Positions 9,001 to 17,007 of a stretch of DNA of 64,000 nt are shown here, piece after piece. Source of the stretch: JAOUGY01 sp963785075 (lineage in GTDB: Bacteria > Actinomycetota > Acidimicrobiia > Spongiisociales > ZC4RG35); the NCBI GenBank assembly GCA_963785075.1, contig CAWATW010000003.1:300773-364772 (forward strand). The letters are read 5' to 3'. The notes beneath the pieces were generated by a model. The model searched no databases, had not been told where the DNA came from, and worked only from the letters and a program-made list of their open reading frames with translations. Each line of letters opens with the position of its first letter. The stretch's first letter is position 1. A program made the translations under genes and the position numbers.

Positions 9001-12000
9001 GTTCCGACGACGACGGCAATCCGGTGGGTGGCGCGGACGACGCAACGGTGACCATCAGCGACGTTCCGTCGAGCATCCTGACCACCAAGACGGCGAGCCC
9101 GACGAGCGTGCCGGAGACCGGCGGAGACATCACCTTCACGATCGCGGTGGAGAACACGTCGGCCGTCGACACGGTCACGATCAACTCGGTCAGCGACGAC
9201 GTGTTCGGTGACGTGAGCGGTTCGTGCACCCCTGCCTTGCCGGCGATCCTTGCTCCCGACGAGAGCATCGCGTGCACGTTCACGGAGTTCATCTCGGGCG
9301 ACGCGGACCAGGTTCACACCAACGTGGCAACCGCCACCGGTGTGGATGACGACGGCAACCCGGTCGAAGATGACGATCAGGAGGACGTGCCCTTCGATGA
9401 CGTCCTCCCCGAGATTTCGATCATCAAGATGGCGAATCCGACGAGCGTGCCGGAGACGGGCGGGAACGTGACGTTCACGTTCGTCGTGGCGAACAACGCG
9501 CTGGAGGAGGCGACGCTCGACGCCTTGGTCGATTCCGACTTCGGTGACCTCAATGGTCAGGGCACGTGTGCGACTCCGCAGACGTTGGCTTCCGCCGGTG
9601 CCGCCGGCGACAGCTATACCTGCTCGATGACGGTGTTCCTGTCCGGCGACGCTTCTGGCCCCGCCCACAGCAATGTGGTCACTGCCACCGCGTCAGATGA
9701 CGACGGCAACACGGATGAGGCCACCGATGACGAGACGGTGCCGTTCGATGACGTGCTGCCTGACATCACGGTGACCAAGACCCCGAGTGTGGACTCGGTC
9801 CCCGAGACCGGCGGACTGGTCGACTTCGAGATCGTCGTCACCAACAACAGCGCCGAGGAAGCAACCTTGGTGGGTCTGGGGGACACCGTCTACGGTGACC
9901 TCAACGGAATCGACGACTGCGCGTACGGTCCGTCCGTCGTGCTTGCTCCCAACGGCGGCACATACACCTGCACCGTGAAGACGTTCCTGTCGGGTGACGC
10001 CAGCGGACCCGTCCACAACAACTTGGTCACTGCGACGGCGTCCGACGACGACGACAACACCGATTCCGCTTCTGATGACGCGACCGTGTCCTTCGACGAT
10101 GTGCTCCCCGACATCTCCATCACCAAGACGGCTGATCCGACGAGCGTCGATGAGCCTGGAGGCAACGTCGCTTTCACCCTGGTGGTGACGAACAACTCGC
10201 TGGAGGAGGTGAACATCGACTCGCTGACCGACAGCGAATACGACGAGGACCTCTCCGCCTCGTGCCCTGAGGCGACGGACATCAACCTGCAGTACAACCA
10301 GAGCTATACCTGCGTGTTCACTGCGTTCGTCGCCGGCAACGCGGTCGACGGACCGCACGCCAACACGGCAACGGTCGTGGCGTCCGACGACGATGGCAAC
10401 ACCGACGAGGCATCCGACGACGCGACGGTGACGATCAACGACGTCGCGCCGTCGATCGTGGTGACCAAGACGCCGAACCAGGACGAGGTGTTCGCCCCTG
10501 GAGAAGAGGTGATCTTCACCATTCGCGTGGAGCACGACTCGGCGTCGAGCGACCCGATCACCATCACGTCGATCGAGGATGACGTGTTCGGCGACGTGTC
10601 CGAGGCCTGCGTGCTCCCGCAGACGATCGGAGTCGGCGGAGCCTTCGAATGTGACATCACCTGGTTGGTCACCGAGGACCACACCAACACCGTGACCGTC
10701 ACGGCCGAGGACGACGAGGGCAACGAGGTGACCGAGTCGGCGTCGGCTTCGGTCGAGTACTCGAACCCGGCGATCAGCGTTGAGAAGTGGACCAACTCCG
10801 TCGACGCCGATGCCGCCCCCGGGCCCGAAATCCTTGTGGGCTCTGACGTGTTGTGGCAGATCAGCGTGACCAACACCGGCGACGTCACGATGACGGTGAC
10901 GGACATCAGCGACGACCAGGGTGTGACGCTGGTATGTCCTCCCACCAATATCCTGAACCCGGGAGACACCATCACCTGTGCCGGTTTCGGCACGTCCGAG
11001 GCCGGCCAATACACCAACGTCGGCTCGGCTTCGGCGACGTACACCGACGCCGACGGTGATGTGGCCGAGCGCACGGACACAGATCCGAGCCATTACTTCG
11101 GCGCTTCCCCGTCGATCTCGATCGACAAGACGACCGTCTTCAGCGGCAACGAGGGTGACTCCATCGGCGTGCTGCCGGGAGGAGCCGTCGCCTGGAAGTA
11201 CCACGTGGAGAACACCGGAACCGTGGCGCTCGAGAACGTGTTCGTGACCGATGATCAGGGCGTGACCGTGACGTGTCCGCAGGACGCGCTGGCGGTCGGC
11301 GAGTCGATGACCTGCATCGGCATGGGTACGGCTCAGGAGGGCTCCTACAGCAACGTGGGAACGGCATCCGGGGACTATTCGGACGACGTGGGCAATTCGA
11401 CGACGGTGACCGATTCCGATGGCAGCTCGTACTACGGGTTGCCTGCCGGTGATGTCACCAATTCGTCTCTGTGCGATTTCGGTGATCAGTTCCGACTGAT
11501 CTTCACGCCGGACTTCGTCAGCGGGAACAACCTGTTCAAGCTGTCCGACAGCAACCCGGGGCAGTTCTTCTACAACGTCTTCTACGACGCAGCGGAGGTG
11601 GGCACGACTGTCACCATGGAGATCCCCTATCCGTTCGTGACCCAGGGGGGGAACCCCGTTCACGCTTACGGTGGACTGTTCGTGGATGACACGGGCCCCT
11701 GCTACGACCCGGTCGACGAGTTGTACAACAACGCGCTGACGTTCGATCTCGGTGACTACGGAGACAGCAATGGCGACGGCGTGGTCGGATTCGGTGACGT
11801 GTACACGGTCGAGGTGACGGGACTGCCAGAGAGCGGATTCGTGTACCTCAACATCCATCTCGACTACGGGCTGGAGAAGACGAACGGCTGGTACAAGAAC
11901 ATCGAGGACGCGCTGAACAACTCCGACATCAACCCCGATCTGGACGGCGTCGACATCCTGAACAACACCGCTCATGAGTTCGGCTCGAACGTGCCTGACA

Positions 12001-12287
12001 GCTCGGACACGATCTACAACCAGAACGAGTGGAAGCGGATCAGGGGAATCGGTGGGCTCGTCTCGGATGGGTCCGATCCTGTGGAGGGAGAGACCGTCCA
12101 GCTTCAAAGCACCGACGGCACTCTGCTCGACACGGCCGTGACCGACGAGGATGGCTGGTACTACTTCCTCGACTTCGTCCACCGCGGAAGGGAGGCGACC
12201 TACACCGTTACGGTCGCCGGCCTCACCGACACCGCCACCCTCGGCGGTCGGGTCAAGTGGCAGCAGGTCGACTTCGTGATCGAGTGA
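5880..12287 (+). CDS. Giant surface protein with tandem DUF11 repeats and SdrD/CnaB-like C-terminal domain
   Basis: Main reading frame of a ~2,200-residue secreted protein whose genuine coding begins near 5931, after the frameshift from the 5602 frame; bases 5880-5930 are read out of frame. After an N-terminal domain with D-x-D calcium-loop-like motifs come about 14 copies of a ~110-residue immunoglobulin-like repeat (DUF11/TIGR01451 type). Each starts like 'SIEVVKSATPETVDEPGG' and contains 'FTVNNTS', 'C..P', 'SGNAGD' and 'DDDG.P'. Four copies are nearly identical in DNA (7341-8357 and about 8737-8967). Near 12040-12287 a SdrD B/CnaB-like module ('ETVQLQSTDGTLLDT', 'DEDGWYYFLDF') closes the protein. 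No LPXTG sorting motif or membrane anchor is seen, so retention may need another partner. Such repeats usually form stalks or adhesins; composition is strongly acidic. Confidence 0.85.
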   Translation: MCLLRCRWRRVRRLCDVRASFEGEPAQLASATLYDCKDSENAGDQGARCPSTGGGGDGSSGVIASDTDGDGIFETDGDNNLLATPLKTNVESFTISSPDPFATDPNHLPGDCRFPPPDGDCVNFDTGITFQIFVDELVELSGPKPTAEVALTNVCSFTSLDPGSERKDCIVNPGSGFIKIIKSTTGGDATFDFTLDGDPFASITTTGGTGSTGNEPVLGDETYGLAEVVPAGWALDSATCDTGDEPSSLYVGAGQVVTCSFVNSLAFVAPDISVEKTADPTQVDEPGGNVTFTLVVTNAATTGIGDATLDSLVDDIHGDLNGQGDCTVPQPLPGGGSYTCTFTTTVSGDAGYSETDTVTATASGPGGTDTATDDAVVIVADVLPTVDLVKDVSPASIAEPGGDFTYTLTITNTSVEPVTVTALTDDNPLPAECTELIGEAIPAGSSLSCTYTVSQTAPGSYDNMASVTVEDNEGNPVSDDDDAMVTVDDVASSIEVVKSATPETVDEPGGDVAYTFTVNNTSAVDSVTIDTLDDSIHGDLNGQGDCSVPQTIVAGGSYSCSITVAVSGNAGDTITNVATASGFDDDGSPVSDDDDAVVTVDDVASSIEVVKSATPETVDEPGGDVAYTFTVNNTSAVDSVTIDTLDDSIHGDLNGQGDCSVPQTIVAGGSYSCSITVAVSGNAGDTITNVATASGFDDDGSPVSDDDDAVVTVDDVASSIEVVKSATPETVDEPGGDVAYTFTVNNTSAVDSVTIDTLDDSIHGDLNGQGDCSVPQTIVAGGSYSCSITVAVSGNAGDTITNVATASGFDDDGSPVSDDDDAVVTVNDVASSIEVVKLAGTAANGEIYEIPENGGLVGFTVTITNTSPVDTVTIDSLLDDQFSQLIGAADSDCAAVTLAPTESATCTFDRVVSGNAGDTHANVVTASGLDDDGGPVSGSDDAVVAFTDVPSEIEVVKSATPETVDEPGGDVAYTFTVNNTSAVDSVTIDTLDDSIHGDLNGQGDCSVPQTIVAGGSYSCSITVAVSGNADDVITNLLTVAGSDDDGNPVGGADDATVTISDVPSSILTTKTASPTSVPETGGDITFTIAVENTSAVDTVTINSVSDDVFGDVSGSCTPALPAILAPDESIACTFTEFISGDADQVHTNVATATGVDDDGNPVEDDDQEDVPFDDVLPEISIIKMANPTSVPETGGNVTFTFVVANNALEEATLDALVDSDFGDLNGQGTCATPQTLASAGAAGDSYTCSMTVFLSGDASGPAHSNVVTATASDDDGNTDEATDDETVPFDDVLPDITVTKTPSVDSVPETGGLVDFEIVVTNNSAEEATLVGLGDTVYGDLNGIDDCAYGPSVVLAPNGGTYTCTVKTFLSGDASGPVHNNLVTATASDDDDNTDSASDDATVSFDDVLPDISITKTADPTSVDEPGGNVAFTLVVTNNSLEEVNIDSLTDSEYDEDLSASCPEATDINLQYNQSYTCVFTAFVAGNAVDGPHANTATVVASDDDGNTDEASDDATVTINDVAPSIVVTKTPNQDEVFAPGEEVIFTIRVEHDSASSDPITITSIEDDVFGDVSEACVLPQTIGVGGAFECDITWLVTEDHTNTVTVTAEDDEGNEVTESASASVEYSNPAISVEKWTNSVDADAAPGPEILVGSDVLWQISVTNTGDVTMTVTDISDDQGVTLVCPPTNILNPGDTITCAGFGTSEAGQYTNVGSASATYTDADGDVAERTDTDPSHYFGASPSISIDKTTVFSGNEGDSIGVLPGGAVAWKYHVENTGTVALENVFVTDDQGVTVTCPQDALAVGESMTCIGMGTAQEGSYSNVGTASGDYSDDVGNSTTVTDSDGSSYYGLPAGDVTNSSLCDFGDQFRLIFTPDFVSGNNLFKLSDSNPGQFFYNVFYDAAEVGTTVTMEIPYPFVTQGGNPVHAYGGLFVDDTGPCYDPVDELYNNALTFDLGDYGDSNGDGVVGFGDVYTVEVTGLPESGFVYLNIHLDYGLEKTNGWYKNIEDALNNSDINPDLDGVDILNNTAHEFGSNVPDSSDTIYNQNEWKRIRGIGGLVSDGSDPVEGETVQLQSTDGTLLDTAVTDEDGWYYFLDFVHRGREATYTVTVAGLTDTATLGGRVKWQQVDFVIE
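7341..8357 (+). repeat. Three exact 339-bp tandem repeats within the DUF11 gene
   Basis: Units 7341-7679, 7680-8018 and 8019-8357 each begin GACGATGTGGCG and appear identical, encoding 113 residues. A fourth copy starts at 8358 but diverges after about 30 bases. A detached copy of the first two thirds recurs at about 8737-8967. Copy number could vary by recombination, and short reads would collapse it. Confidence 0.93.
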
Positions 12288-12307
12288 TCGGCGCAGGACG
12301 GCCGTAG

Positions 12308-12341
12308 CGGAGGGGGTCGGGCGAAATCCCGGCCCCCTCCG
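12308..12341. terminator. Bidirectional hairpin between convergent genes
   Basis: A 14-bp stem (CGGAGGGGGTCGGG against CCCGGCCCCCTCCG, one G-U pair) with a 6-base loop CGAAAT lies between the end of the DUF11 gene and the end of the convergent PPOX gene. There is no U-tract, as is common for actinobacterial terminators. Confidence 0.75.
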
Positions 12342-12347
12342 TCCGTG

Positions 12348-12773
12348 TCAGTCGTCGGTGATCCGCTGGCCGTAGGCGTGGACGGGCCGGAGCCAGGCGA
12401 CCAGTCGGCGGTCGTTCACCATCGCCTGGTCGAACTCGTCCCAATCGGGATGCTCGCCATTGACGTGCCGATACAGCGAACGGAGGGCATGCGTCGCCGG
12501 ATCACCGGGAGCTGTGGCGATCGGCCCCAGTTCGACCTCTGTGTCCACCGCCACCCACGACCAGAAGTCATTCGACGTCACGTGCAGGGTCGCCCGGGGG
12601 TCGCGTCGCATGTTCTTCGTTTTCGCCCGGTCGGCGGTGACCGACACGCCGATCACTCCATCGATGACGCCGTAGACGATGTTGGACAGCTGCGGTCGTC
12701 CATTCGTGCGGTGGGTGGCGAGCACTCCATGCTTGTCGGCTTCCAGGAACGGCATGACTGCGCTGATCTCCAC
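12348..12773 (-). CDS. Short PPOX-class F420-dependent protein
   Basis: A 141-residue split-barrel flavin/F420-binding protein, shorter than the relative at 1853-2326 but sharing 'AKTKNMRRDPRATLHV' and the 'GEHPDWDEFDQAMV' segment. Such proteins typically act as F420H2-dependent reductases or as cofactor-binding proteins in the cytoplasm. The ATG at 12773 begins MEISAVMPFLEAD, a normal start for the family, followed by 'HGVLATHRTNGRPQLS', the substrate-side strand pair. It stands alone, converging on the DUF11 gene across a hairpin. Substrate is unknown. Confidence 0.82.
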   Translation of the reverse strand: MEISAVMPFLEADKHGVLATHRTNGRPQLSNIVYGVIDGVIGVSVTADRAKTKNMRRDPRATLHVTSNDFWSWVAVDTEVELGPIATAPGDPATHALRSLYRHVNGEHPDWDEFDQAMVNDRRLVAWLRPVHAYGQRITDD

Positions 12774-13037
12774 GGGGCTCCTTCGTTCGGTGTGGCGTCG
12801 ACCCTATCCCGGTCCACGGGGTTTGGGCCCCGGATCGGATCCCTTCCGGCCACGGCCAGGCGTCAGCGTCAGGGGTATCGAGCTCGGACGGCGTCGGAAC
12901 GTGGATCATCGGCTGAATAGGTCGTCCGACCCGTATTCACCCCCGTTCGGTGGACAGGGGTGTACGGCGAGGTTCACTGTCCGTGTCCGGCGCATCGGGC
13001 ATGAGCGTCGCTCGTCGTCGACGGAAGGGGGTGGGGA

Positions 13038-14402
13038 GTGCGGGCTGATTGGTACAGGTTCTGGTCGTGGGGTGCATGGCGCGACTGGCTCGATGACCGT
13101 CGCCGTGTGCACGACCACAAGGCCACGGTCGCCAGCCTTCGGCGTGAGATCGAAGGCGCTCGAAATCTGGTCGCCTCATCCCTCGACGCCCGGGCCGATG
13201 CCATACGGAACGCCCGATGGGTCTCGGATCTGAGACCGAAAGGACTTCCTCTCCTCTTGCCCGAGTCGGAGATCGGCCTGGCATCGGTTCCGGGTGTTCA
13301 CCTTCTCGAACACCACGACGGATCTTGGGTCGATGCCGATACCGGGGTCGTGTACTTCACCGACCAGCGAATCGTCTTCTCCGGGTCGACGGACCTGACC
13401 TTCAGGTTCGGCGAGATCACGGTCGACGAGCAGGTGCCCGAGGGATGGCGGATCGGGGTGTCTTCTCATTCGAAGACGTATGTGCTGGCGGGTCCCGTCG
13501 AACAGCTCAAAGCGCTCCGGAGTGGAGTGCTCGACGGCAGGGCCGCCGTTGACCCGATGGACAGATTCCGTCGTGACTGGAGCGAAGCTGAAGCACGGGC
13601 CGATGCCGCCCGGGATCGACTTCGGGCCGCCGAGGCGGAGTTGGCATCGTCGAGAAGCCCTCGACGTCCGGTCAGTCCGGCGTGGTCACTGGCGGTGGCG
13701 TTGGCGGGCCTCGGCCTGGTGGGGGTTGCCGGGAGTCCCAGCGCAACCGCCCCGGTCGTCATCGAAGCCGCCGCCTCGAGGCCTGCTCCCCAGGTGCTCG
13801 GTGTGACGGTCACGACCTTGGCCGGTACGTCGGTCAGGCTGGTGGAAGTCGTCTCGGCCGACGAACTGCTGATCGAGATGGATGGCGACCGTCAGACGAT
13901 CAGGCTCGCCGGTATCGCCACGGATGACCGCACTGAGCCGTCGACCCGCCAAGCCATCCGTGAGATGGTCCTGGACCGCACCATCACGCTGGCGCCGGAG
14001 CCGGCCGATGGCCCGATGAGCTACTACGTGTACGCCGACGGGGATCTCGTGAACGAACGTCTGATCGAAGACGGGCTGGTCACCGCGAATGCGGTGGCGC
14101 TCCGACTTGCCGACCTGCTCCAAGAAGCCGAGGATCGGGCGAGAGCCGCCCGAATCGGGGTGTGGGCGCCCGATGAGGCCGAGACGGGCACCTCGAGGGT
14201 CGCCACCTTCGCCGACGTGACCGTTGCCGAGTCGGCATGTCATCCGTCGTACGAAGGTCAGTGCGTGCCGGTGGATGTGGAAGATGTCGACTGCGCGGGT
14301 GGTGATGGCAACGGACCGTTCTACGTCGGGCGTGTCACCGTGGTCGGTCCCGACGAATACGGACTCGATGGCGATGGAGACGGGATCGGCTGCGCAGCCT
14401 GA
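13038..14402 (+). CDS. Membrane protein with TNase-like and Excalibur domains
   Basis: 454 residues starting at a GTG preceded by a purine-rich GGAAGGGGGTGGGGA stretch. The N-terminal ~180 residues are cytosolic, with a coiled-coil-like start and a strand-rich part ('VYFTDQRIVFSGS', resembling PH/GRAM-like folds). A Pro-rich hinge and one hydrophobic segment (AWSLAVALAGLGLVGVA, about 215-232) follow. Outside is a staphylococcal-nuclease-like region (about 265-385; 'VEVVSADELLIEMDGDRQTIRLAGI' and 'ARAARIGVW'). The protein ends in an Excalibur-type motif (Cys-rich, 'DxDGDGIGCAA'). In full TNases catalysis needs two Arg and a Glu. Here the region is short and lacks the usual 'R..G.D.PE' triad (it reads 'RLAGIATDDRTEP'), so nuclease activity is doubtful. 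Confidence 0.7.
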   Translation: MRADWYRFWSWGAWRDWLDDRRRVHDHKATVASLRREIEGARNLVASSLDARADAIRNARWVSDLRPKGLPLLLPESEIGLASVPGVHLLEHHDGSWVDADTGVVYFTDQRIVFSGSTDLTFRFGEITVDEQVPEGWRIGVSSHSKTYVLAGPVEQLKALRSGVLDGRAAVDPMDRFRRDWSEAEARADAARDRLRAAEAELASSRSPRRPVSPAWSLAVALAGLGLVGVAGSPSATAPVVIEAAASRPAPQVLGVTVTTLAGTSVRLVEVVSADELLIEMDGDRQTIRLAGIATDDRTEPSTRQAIREMVLDRTITLAPEPADGPMSYYVYADGDLVNERLIEDGLVTANAVALRLADLLQEAEDRARAARIGVWAPDEAETGTSRVATFADVTVAESACHPSYEGQCVPVDVEDVDCAGGDGNGPFYVGRVTVVGPDEYGLDGDGDGIGCAA

Positions 14403-14437
14403 TCCGGGCAGCAGCATGAACTCGTCGGTAACGAGCT

Positions 14438-16024
14438 TTACGACCGCCGCGCCATGATCGGGCGCAGATATCGGCCCGCCCTGATGGGCTCGGCGGCCAC
14501 CGCAGCCATCACACCTCCGCCCAGGGCACCTGCGATCCCGGGGGCCATCACGTCGACGCCGGCCAGGTACAGGTGTTTGACCGACGTGCGTGGCGTGAGT
14601 GCATCTTCGAAGAACCGTTCGGGTTCGGTCACGAGGCCGTAGATGGACCCCCGCGCCGAACGGGCGAAGTGGGCGGTGCTCAGCGGTGTCGACAGCTCGG
14701 CGTGGCGGACCATGGGCGCCAGCCTCGGGTAGAGGGTTCCGTATTGCAAAAGGAGGGCCTCGGTCAACTCCTCTTTGAAGGCCTCGTAGGCGTCCCCGCG
14801 ACGTTTCCAGCGGGTTCCCGACCACGGCTCGAACACGTCCCAGGACACGAACGTGACCGCTTCGCCGGTGTGGCGGAGCGCAGGTCCCGGGTCGTGGGCG
14901 GGGTCCTTGATCGATGGGAACGAGTTGAACAGCACGGGGGCCGCGGTCGAGACCTCGCCGGGGGCGACATCCCAGCGGTCCACTTCCATGTCCCAGGAAT
15001 CGAAGAACCACTGGCTGTATGTGGTGGCGCCGCCGGCAGCAACGTCGCCTTCGAACCCGAGGTACAGACTGAGATGGGCGGGACCCGGGGCGAACCGTCG
15101 AAGCCCTGGCATCGGCCGACCCAGCATTCCGGCAGTCGCCGGGGCTCCCGCCGCGCTGATCACCTTCTTGGCGCTCAGTTCGCTGCCGTCGCTCAGCCTC
15201 ACACCGACCGCCGCTTCGTTGTTCGTGATGATCTCGTCCACCGAACGGCGGACGGCGGTCCAGCCCCCGGTGGAGGCCACCGTGTCGAGCATCTCCTCGG
15301 CGATGCGTCCCGCCCCACCGACCGGGTAGTAGGCGCCGCGAAGGAAATGGGCGACCATGAGAGCGTGCATCCCGAACGACGACTTCGAAGGGGTGCTCCC
15401 GTAGTACCCCCATTGGGCGGCGAGCACCGCTCGCAGGTGTGGGTCCTGGGTGAGGCGGCCGAGCACGTCGGCCGTGGTGGCGCCGAGATGCGGGACCGCA
15501 GCCCGCTCCGCTTGTCTCGAGGCACGTGCCGCCAGCGGCCAGGGCAAGGATCGAGTCTGTAGATACCCGGCCGACGCCCTGGCCGCCGACCGCACGAGCT
15601 GGATGTACTCGTCGATCGCACGGCGCTCGTCGGGAAAGTACTCACCCAGCGTCTCACGGAAGCCGTCGATCGTCGAAGGAAACTGGATCGTGAACCCCTC
15701 CGGGAAGTTGAATTCGTCGTACACGTCTCCGAGCGATGCCCAGTCGAGGCGACCGGCGGTGAGTTCGTGGAGGAGACGCCCTGGGAAGCTGCGGGTGGTC
15801 ATCTCGCCCACCAGGTGCACGCCCACATCCCACCGGTATCCGGGACGTTTGAAGGTCTGTGTGAACCCGCCGGGGATGTTGTGCTGCTCCAGCACCAGGA
15901 CTCGCCGACCGAGACGGGCCAGGATGGCGGCGGCTGTCATACCGCCCATTCCGGATCCGATGACGACGTAGTCCCACGTGCCGTCGGGAATCTCGTGGCT
16001 CCAGGGCCGTGTCTTGGTGTTCAC
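14438..16024 (-). CDS. FAD-dependent phytoene-desaturase-like oxidoreductase
   Basis: A ~528-residue flavin oxidoreductase of the CrtI/retinol-saturase group, which desaturates, isomerises or saturates polyenes. The dinucleotide-binding motif is clear near the N terminus: VVIGSGMGGMTAAAIL, followed by the acidic strand end 'VLVLEQHNIPGG'. A second FAD-contact region near the C terminus reads 'LYLAGVDVMAPGIAGALGGG'. I chose GTG 16024 because it leaves a short lead to the Rossmann strand; an ATG at 16117 would add 31 residues without a ribosome site. It does not sit with phytoene synthase or other carotenoid genes, so the substrate is unknown. The strand is shared with three small genes upstream but with gaps over 100 bp. 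Confidence 0.8.
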   Translation of the reverse strand: MNTKTRPWSHEIPDGTWDYVVIGSGMGGMTAAAILARLGRRVLVLEQHNIPGGFTQTFKRPGYRWDVGVHLVGEMTTRSFPGRLLHELTAGRLDWASLGDVYDEFNFPEGFTIQFPSTIDGFRETLGEYFPDERRAIDEYIQLVRSAARASAGYLQTRSLPWPLAARASRQAERAAVPHLGATTADVLGRLTQDPHLRAVLAAQWGYYGSTPSKSSFGMHALMVAHFLRGAYYPVGGAGRIAEEMLDTVASTGGWTAVRRSVDEIITNNEAAVGVRLSDGSELSAKKVISAAGAPATAGMLGRPMPGLRRFAPGPAHLSLYLGFEGDVAAGGATTYSQWFFDSWDMEVDRWDVAPGEVSTAAPVLFNSFPSIKDPAHDPGPALRHTGEAVTFVSWDVFEPWSGTRWKRRGDAYEAFKEELTEALLLQYGTLYPRLAPMVRHAELSTPLSTAHFARSARGSIYGLVTEPERFFEDALTPRTSVKHLYLAGVDVMAPGIAGALGGGVMAAVAAEPIRAGRYLRPIMARRS

Positions 16025-16163
16025 GATGGGCGAGTGTACGGCCGCCGTCTTGACGCCGTCAGTCAACCGCAGCCAATCCGACCGGGGCCACCGGTCGCCC
16101 CGCCTCGTCGATCGCATCGAATACCCGATGGGGTCTCATCCGTGCGCTCCTTCCTCAGGCCGG

Positions 16164-16451
16164 TCATACGCCGGTGATGGCGACGACCGCGGCTGCGACG
16201 ACCGCCGCCGTCACGGATGCCTCGACCAGGGTTCTCAGCACTCGGGTGCGGGCCAGTCTCACGGCGACCACCAGAGGCATTGCCCCCAGGAACACGATGT
16301 TGAACACCTCCCAGTCCCAGAGCGGACTTCGTGGGCATGTGCCCGTTCCCTTCCAGCCGGCACAGTCGCCAAAGGTGAATGCCAGACCCAGGGCGGCGAA
16401 CGCCATCACGGATGTCACAATGATGCCGAGGACCCGAAGCGCCTGTTTCAT
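16164..16451 (-). CDS. Small integral membrane protein
   Basis: 95 residues with three predicted hydrophobic spans: IIVTSVMAFAALGLAF near 10-25, FNIVFLGAMPLVVAV near 50-65, and VEASVTAAVVAAAVVAI near 75-93. A short loop between the first two holds two cysteines (DCAGWKGTGTCP), possibly a disulfide outside the membrane. The family is not recognised and no functional motif is visible. It lies between an FAD oxidoreductase and a DUF1330-like gene on the same strand. Confidence 0.6.
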   Translation of the reverse strand: MKQALRVLGIIVTSVMAFAALGLAFTFGDCAGWKGTGTCPRSPLWDWEVFNIVFLGAMPLVVAVRLARTRVLRTLVEASVTAAVVAAAVVAITGV

Positions 16452-16509
16452 GCCGTCAGTATCGGCGCCGGCGGGACCCGACTCGATGGGTGATCACCCC
16501 TATGTGTAC

Positions 16510-16941
16510 TCAGCCCGTGGACTCTACGATCGGCAGCAGACGGGAATCTTCCAACGCCGCGGTTCGATGGCCGATCGTCGCCAGATAGTCCTCGTTACGG
16601 GCCATCCCCAGGAAGTCGGCGACATCGGGATACGCCACCAGCATCACCCGGTCCCACCGTCGGTCGGTCGGGCCGATGAGGTAGTGCCCTGCATCACCGA
16701 GGAAGGCCACACGTGCGCCCACGGCGTTCACGAACGGTGTCGCCTCCCTCAGGTACGTGTCATATGCGGCAGCGCCGGTGATCGGCTCGGCAGGGCTGAG
16801 ATCAGGAGTGGCCGAGTAGTCGGCCGTCTCCCGGAAGCGCAAGAGGTTCAGCATGGTGACCGGGCCGCTCAAGCCGCGGCCGAAGACGAGGCGGCCGTTC
16901 TCGTCGGTTGCATCGACATACACGGGAACGACCGTACGCAC
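16510..16941 (-). CDS. DUF1330-like ferredoxin-fold protein
   Basis: 143 residues resembling the DUF1330/ABM-like dimeric alpha+beta barrel group: 'GPVTMLNLLRFRETADY', then an AAYDTYLREATPFV helix, 'GHYLIGPTDRRWDRVMLVAYPDVADFLGMARNEDY' and 'HRTAALEDSRLLPI'. The pattern 'vmLv.YP....F..m..s..Y......R.aaledsrl' is characteristic of the group. The enzymatic role is unknown; relatives are stand-alone cytosolic proteins. It starts MRTVVPVYVDATDENGR and has no close operon partner. Confidence 0.72.
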   Translation of the reverse strand: MRTVVPVYVDATDENGRLVFGRGLSGPVTMLNLLRFRETADYSATPDLSPAEPITGAAAYDTYLREATPFVNAVGARVAFLGDAGHYLIGPTDRRWDRVMLVAYPDVADFLGMARNEDYLATIGHRTAALEDSRLLPIVESTG

Positions 16942-17007
16942 GTCAAGGGACCGTCCGCCAGTCGATGCAGGGGGTGCCCGGTCTGTGCCATCGCCGTGGG
17001 GTGCAGT

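Noticed and set aside
9693..12182. 829-codon minus-strand open frame
   Set aside because: Antisense of the same gene; Arg/His/Val-rich composition reflects complementary codons of an acidic protein.
13038..14402. Functional thermonuclease
   Set aside because: The catalytic Arg/Asp/Glu signature is not conserved in the TNase-like region, so only the fold is claimed.
13686..15413. 575-codon minus-strand open frame spanning two genes
   Set aside because: Covers the TNase-like gene antisense and the oxidoreductase out of frame; composition is not protein-like.
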